Assembly: GCA_958299035.1 (NCBI GenBank)
Contig: CATQJL010000305.1
Coordinates: 63,894,127 to 63,958,126 of the forward strand
DNA: 64,000 nucleotides
Source: Cylicocyclus nassatus
Lineage: Eukaryota > Nematoda > Chromadorea > Rhabditida > Strongylidae
Direction of reading: 5' to 3'
Positions 59,318 through 64,000 of the stretch are shown piece after piece. Positions within the stretch are counted from its first letter, which is position 1, and every line of letters starts with the position of its first letter. Under the pieces are notes generated by a model, which was not told where the DNA came from, did no database searches, and worked only from the letters and a program-made list of their open reading frames with translations. Both the position numbers and the translations under genes were made by a program.

Positions 59318-60239
59318 TTAGATAGTGCTATGGCCAGGTAAAATGAACAGAAAGTCTGAAAGCATGAAAGGTGATTCTGTCTTTTTAAGCCTAAGCTCCG
59401 CATTCCAGAGATTCGGAGACAATAATGAGTGGTCAATGCCTCTTTGTCCTATGAGCAGAAAACATACGGATTCACATTATACACAACTGCAAAACAATTT
59501 ATGTGGCCGCCGATCGGAACGCTCAACTATTTCTTACCTTTGTCAACAAAAGAAGAGTAACTCATGTCGAATGCCTTGTCGCCAGAAACTCCAAAGCTAG
59601 TGAAATGCTCAATTTTACTTAGGTACAATCTGTCGGAAAGTATCAAAAAGTTCACCTTTTTTGTGTAATGTGATTCTTAATATTTACATGGTACCACAAC
59701 GCCAAATCCATGGTATAATCCTTGCACAAAGCATTCCACCTTCAATGTCGTTAATGTTAATTTAGAGCAGCATTAAATTACAAGCAGACGCAGGTACGGG
59801 TTGGGCCAGACTGCGCGGCGTACACGGCGAACGCTGCATACGTCGCGTACGCCGCGTACCAGCGCAGTCTGGCTCAACCCTACAGTCTGCCCCATCTCAC
59901 TCAGGCCAAAATTGGCTTGGCCGGAGCTAGGGCTTTGCGGATCAAACGGTTTGATTTGATCCCGATTGGGATAGACTGTACTAAAGTGGTCAATAATTAA
60001 GATCTTCTCAAACGGCTGCCAAGTTTGGCTTTGATAAATTTTATCATTGCTTCAATGTAGTAATTTTACAATTGTAGAGTAACTTTACCATTGAGTTCTA
60101 GCCGCTTTGTATGACTGTTAGTAAATAAACCTCTATTGTAAACGTCTCCGTGTTGTTGACATACCTTCGATAGTCTAGAGGCAGGGCGTCAAAAGTGAAG
60201 GTTCTTTGAACATCTGCCCTCACAAAAAGTGAAGATTGT
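59318..60239 (-). CDS. unidentified protein, last three exons
   Basis: Exons 60165-60239 (75 nt), 59538-59596 (59 nt) and 59318-59448 (131 nt, stop TAA) join in phase at both junctions. Acceptors are CTTTATAG, TTTCACTAG and TGCTCATAG; donors are GTATGT and GTAAGA. The 87 visible residues read QSSLFVRADVQRTFTFDALP, then FGVSGDKAFDMSYSSFVDK, RGIDHSLLSPNLWNAELRLK and LSDFLFILPGHSTI. No family is recognised. The first listed exon could instead read through its donor to a stop at 60098 (YVNNTETFTIEVYLLTV). Upstream exons were not found. The intron 59597-60164 holds a MITE. Confidence 0.5.
59798..59880. mobile_element. short MITE, independent copy of the block U family
   Basis: GGGTTGGGCCAGACTGCGCG on the left is mirrored by AGCGCAGTCTGGCTCAACCC on the right, with CGTACG-rich DNA inside. 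It is in an intron of the unidentified minus-strand gene. Confidence 0.65.
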
Positions 60240-61538
60240 CTATAAAGATCAGAATAGAAGAAAAGACGCAAAACAGATACAAAAGGCAAAAGAAACTGCT
60301 GAAAACCGGATAGAAACGCTGCAATGAATTTTGAAGTCTTTCATTTGGCGGCTTTTCAAGCTTCAGGACCAGGAATTCGCAACACGGGGGGAAAACGAGG
60401 AAAAGCTGATTTCTTTTTTGTAATTGTTCAAAAAAAAGCCATGTTTGGAAGTAGTGGTTATCAAGAAGAAGATAAACAAGGAAGAGTTTGGTAATAAATA
60501 CGCAAAGTTTCTTTTTTCTAAGTCGAGATGCACATCAAGGCCAATTTAGTTTTTGATGCGTCCTTTAAACTTTTACCTCCGCAATGACGTTCCTATTTCT
60601 AGGACGTTGTCTGGATTGTTGCGCTTATTGTTCTGAGCAACAATCGTCCAAGCTGGAAAAAATCGCTGCGAAAACACTAAAACAGAACAAGTTAGAGAAC
60701 ACCGCACTTGATTTTTTGCAAAAAAAAATTCCACCATAATCGAAGAGATAAGGGCTGGGTAGTTGTCTGCATGAACAGAAGCAAGATCTATAGATTGCCC
60801 GAAAAAACCGCGTGAAAAGAGTTGAAGTGGAAGAAAAACAAGAGATTTTCGAAAACAAGGTTTTTGCTGGATTTCTCGTTCAAATCAAAAAACGTGATTT
60901 TGGGACTTTGTCAGCGTGAAAACGAGATCAAAAGCTTCAAAATTATATGTAGCTTGCTAAAATTGGTTCGAAACAGCAAAGAAAAGGGTACCGGAGCCAA
61001 ATGCCCCGCGCCCCGCGTTTGGAGTAGCGAGGTAGCGCGCAGCGCGCGGAGACGCAGACGAGCAGCGGAACCAGACCAGAGCCGACGGGGCATTTAACTG
61101 TGGTCGTAGATCTCCTCGGGGTCTCAACGAAACCGAGATAGACCAGCGTTTTAGTGCGCGACTTGCGCAAGATTTAAGCGCAGTTTCTCGTTTTTATTCA
61201 ACTCCAACAGCTTTCCTAAACTTCTGAAACTCGATTTTGGTCAAATAATTGGTTAACTGAGAAATGTTGTCCTGAATTCTGACGAAAATTTCACACAAAC
61301 CTTCTTTTTAACGTAAAAAAGGCTATGAAAACGCAAATTCTCGGTTTGCTGAGATAACTTGGGGAAACTGTTTCCTATATTTGCTTCATTAACATTCACT
61401 CCGATATAGTTGAGATAACGACATCCGGGGCGAAGCCCCGGATGACTTCTGTTTTTTTCCAGGTAAGGGTTGTGTCCCCTCATAATCCAGGTGAAGGTTG
61501 TCTCCCCTCATAACCCTTGAAGTGAAGATTACCAGAGT
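60240..61538. other. no firm gene; short inverted repeats and a GC hairpin
   Basis: About 60995-61100 has AAATGCCCCG / CGGGGCATTT ends around GC-rich DNA, MITE-like. CCGGGGCGAAGCCCCGG at 61425-61441 is a perfect 7-bp-stem hairpin. Upstream exons of the minus gene may lie here but were not found. Confidence 0.4.
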
Positions 61539-61814
61539 ATGTGGCTCTATGTATCGAAGGTATGGTTGTTGATGTCTTCGTCCGGAGGGCTATATAAGCG
61601 CTCTCTTCTGGTAACGTTCATCCTTGACATCCATACTACTACTGGCCATTCGTATCCCGCCGCCACTAAACGACTACACTCCTCTTGTCCCGAAACCACA
61701 TACGAGGAAAACTACAACATTTACACCTGCCAGCTCCTCGACCCACAGGAGTACTATAGGTCACCGTGTTCTTTGCACATGAGATGTATAATAGATAAAT
61801 GTGAGAGCTTTTGA
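61539..61814 (+). CDS. possible small Cys-containing protein
   Basis: A 91-codon frame, GC-richer than its flanks, reads HSSCPETTYEENYNIYTCQ and then SPCSLHMRCIIDKCESF, with five Cys in the last 45 residues. TATATAAG at 61591-61598 is inside the frame; it could be a TATA box and then the true start would be downstream or spliced. No family is recognised and the start is doubtful. Confidence 0.28.
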   Translation: MWLYVSKVWLLMSSSGGLYKRSLLVTFILDIHTTTGHSYPAATKRLHSSCPETTYEENYNIYTCQLLDPQEYYRSPCSLHMRCIIDKCESF

Positions 61815-62978
61815 AACTCTGATTTCGATGTCACTATCTGCAAAACGATATTTAAAAAATGAACGTTTCCCTGTAAAGAAATTGCGTTGTTACGGGGTCA
61901 GAATACACATTTAAGGTCCATGCTTTTTTGTCTATTGAATTCACAAGGCTAGTCCGTTTGATCGCTGATGCTTGGTAGCTTAAAGAAAGTAATTTGGCTA
62001 CCACTGAAAATTTTTGTTACGTAGCACCATATAATTTGATTGAAGACTGTCAATCGAATTGTCTAAAAAATTACTTCGCAGATAGCGACTAAGATTTGTG
62101 ATCAAAGTTCCAAGATGTGCATCTTTAAATATATCTCAGAGTGACCTAGGGTGCTTTCCTGCTAAGAAGTGGCTATTTAACATTGTTTCAATAAACCTAT
62201 GCATAAAGAAATATGTAATATCAAGTGTAGCTCACGTTTTCTTCCAGTGGAAAGGTTGTCAATCAAGTAGCAAAATCAATCGAAAGAAACAGCACCTGAC
62301 AAAGGGAGAAGGGTGACTGTAGTGGAGTTCGCTTTCAAAGTTCATGTTGAGCATACGCTAACCTTTCAAACCTCAGGACTGACGTAGAATATAAACTTGC
62401 TGAAGCGCGAAGTCAAGACGCATCTGGCACCTTGCAGCGTGCTTCTCAAGAACTTTATTCAGAGAGCGTAACTAGTGCCACTTCCTTCTCTTCTGAAAAT
62501 TTTGTTACTCTTCTCCACTCCTCCCCCCCCCCTCGTCCCCCCATTCAAATCGTATTCTTTGCAATAAAGCTAAGAAATTTACGACTTGAATGTGTGCATA
62601 CGACTCCTGTCATTTGCATAGGACCAATATAACCAACTTAAGAACGAATTTTCACGTAAAAATTGCCATGGGTACAGGTTTAGGCAAATTTCGACTCAGT
62701 TTCCAACTTTTGTTTATATTTTTGTTCGTGCATAGTTATAACAGCAGCGCATAATTCCGCATATATGTAAAGCTATGATCTTTGAGTTTACTGATAGAAT
62801 ATTTGACCGAATTTTATAGTTACTGTTTCGTTTCATTTTCATCTGATTTCCCTAAAAATAATAATAATTCTGATTTATGCTCAAATCCGTTTTCATCCTC
62901 AAAATAAAAACTTCTTCGGTCACTTTCCAAAGCATGATAAATTTTCTATGCCGATTTGATTATTGAGGTTCAGAGGCA
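61815..62978. other. upstream region of the secreted-protein gene, no firm gene
   Basis: AT-rich; frames at 62098-62316 and 62432-62632 have no support. The last bases, GAGGTTCAG then AGGCA before the ATG, fit a trans-splice acceptor. Confidence 0.35.
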
Positions 62979-63122
62979 ATGCTTTTACTGGCAATCGTCA
63001 TCGCCGCTCTGCTTTCGTCTACTCAGGTAAGGCCAATTATTTTGGAGTTTTTCATATTCAGTGAGCAGTTGAGATACTTTAGGCCGCAACGACAAAAAAA
63101 CCAACAACGAAAAATCCACCAC
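62979..63122 (+). CDS. secreted protein with Thr/Lys/Pro linker, first two exons
   Basis: Exon 62979-63026 encodes the signal peptide MLLLAIVIAALLSSTQ and ends at a GTAAGG donor. Exon 63083-63122 (acceptor ATACTTTAG, donor GTACGT) adds AATTKKPTTKNPP and leaves one base over. The short linker is typical of secreted, possibly O-glycosylated proteins. Later exons were not identified between 63123 and the right edge, so the mature domain is unknown. Confidence 0.5.
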
Positions 63123-64000
63123 GTACGTTGATTGTTCGAACGACATCTTTTGCAAAATGAGGTCATAGCAAGTAGTACAGCTTTTCAAGATTATAAATGG
63201 ATTATACAGCTTACAAAAACATTCCAGCCAGTCATCGTTTTCAGTGATCATACATGCTGCATCAGAGATCATTTGGCAAGATTTTTCTTTCTAACATTCA
63301 TCGTTCAGTATGACTCAGTTTTCACCGCTTTCTGACTCGCTTAAGAGAAATTCCCGTGATATACGCATTTGCTTTGCAAAATTGAATGCATGCAATTTAG
63401 ATGCTGTATAGCTAAAATAATCGTCACTACTGTCGTGGCAGCTGCAACCACTCTTTAGTGATAAGACTGGAATTACCACGGAATCTATCAATTGCATGCT
63501 CATTTGAGTAGTTGAGGTAGCCACTACGAAGAGCAAATCACTTGGAGCAGAGTTTGGGCAAAAACGCAATTTCTAGGTATTCTCTTATAGACCGTGCGCT
63601 GCGCGCGGAGAGCAACGCTGTTGCGTCCATTAGAGGCAGTTCAACAGTGCAAAAGTACAAAAAGTGCACGAGGAAAGAGGTGTGAAGTGCAATAAGCACC
63701 TTGCGCACTCTCCACGCCTCTCCACGGACGGCCTATACCTGGTCTTTCCTGCTGCCCTAAATCCAGAAATCATTCAAGAGCACAAAAAACAAGAACACCA
63801 TCTAAATTTGGACGAGTAGACCATTTATCGCTAATGCTGAAACGCAAGTCTCTGTAGGACCTCTTGTCTGTAACGGTTAGCTTGCACTTTGAAGTCCGCA
63901 GTTAGGCGAGGCTTTCCCCTTTGGGCGTAAATCTACGACCTTCCGAAATAGATCTCTGGCTTATGGCCTAAACCTATGACTTAGCACTTGTGCGGGGGTC
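63123..64000. other. right edge: intronic or intergenic DNA
   Basis: Several acceptor-like sites follow (e.g. TTTTCAG near 63241) but none gives a convincing next exon. About 63582-63733 has TATAGACCGTGCGC / GGACGGCCTATA mirrored ends around GC-rich DNA, MITE-like. Confidence 0.35.

Noticed and set aside
1..64000. tRNA, rRNA or spliced-leader RNA genes
   Set aside because: I looked for T-loop GGTTCGA contexts and an SL1-like exon; isolated matches (for example near 53133) lacked the other arms.

Overview
This is eukaryotic DNA with the marks of a nematode, probably a strongylid/hookworm-type (clade V) genome. The sequence is AT-rich. Genes are split into short exons with nematode splice signals (TTTCAG-like acceptors, GTAAG donors), several start codons sit directly after an acceptor that fits SL trans-splicing, and much of the window is nested transposon DNA (RTE and CR1-type retroposons, Tc1/mariner-type foldbacks, hAT-type, PIF/Harbinger-type and Helitron-type elements). 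The species assignment is inference. No tRNA, rRNA, CRISPR array or bacterial-style operon was seen.

Layout: 1-5564, minus strand, the 5' part of a very long Cys-rich repeat protein, built of 222-residue modules with 21 C-X-C pairs each and running off the left edge. 6.5-8.7 kb holds a PIF/Harbinger-type MITE and a decayed RTE retroposon. 9.1-11.6 kb, minus strand, is a REEP/TB2-DP1-like gene (last three exons). 12.2-22.9 kb is repeat-rich: a G-rich tract, a 680-bp palindrome, inverted repeats, a 950-bp foldback, TTCGAA arrays and a Helitron-derived minisatellite. 23.5-27.8 kb, plus strand, is a complete seven-exon globin gene of 198 residues, with transposons in its third intron. 28.3-39.4 kb is a repeated block with two inverted CR1-type retroposons and a 500-N gap. 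41.8-43.5 kb is a hAT-type element with perfect 8-bp target duplications. 45-48.6 kb has two foldbacks either side of a complete three-exon gene for a 78-residue secreted protein, then a mariner relic. 49-54.6 kb is an alternating array of two Helitron-like sequences with other elements nested inside. 57.7-60.2 kb has another probable foldback and the end of an unidentified minus-strand gene. 62.98 kb to the right edge starts a secreted Thr/Pro-linker protein.

The host genes look unrelated and are separated by mobile DNA, so no pathway can be read from the order. I do not see a clearly new multi-gene system. The best candidates for something undescribed are the Cys-rich modular protein, the small secreted protein at 46 kb, the unidentified 59-60 kb gene and the alternating Helitron array. 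All spliced models were read by eye; phase agreement across introns is the main support.
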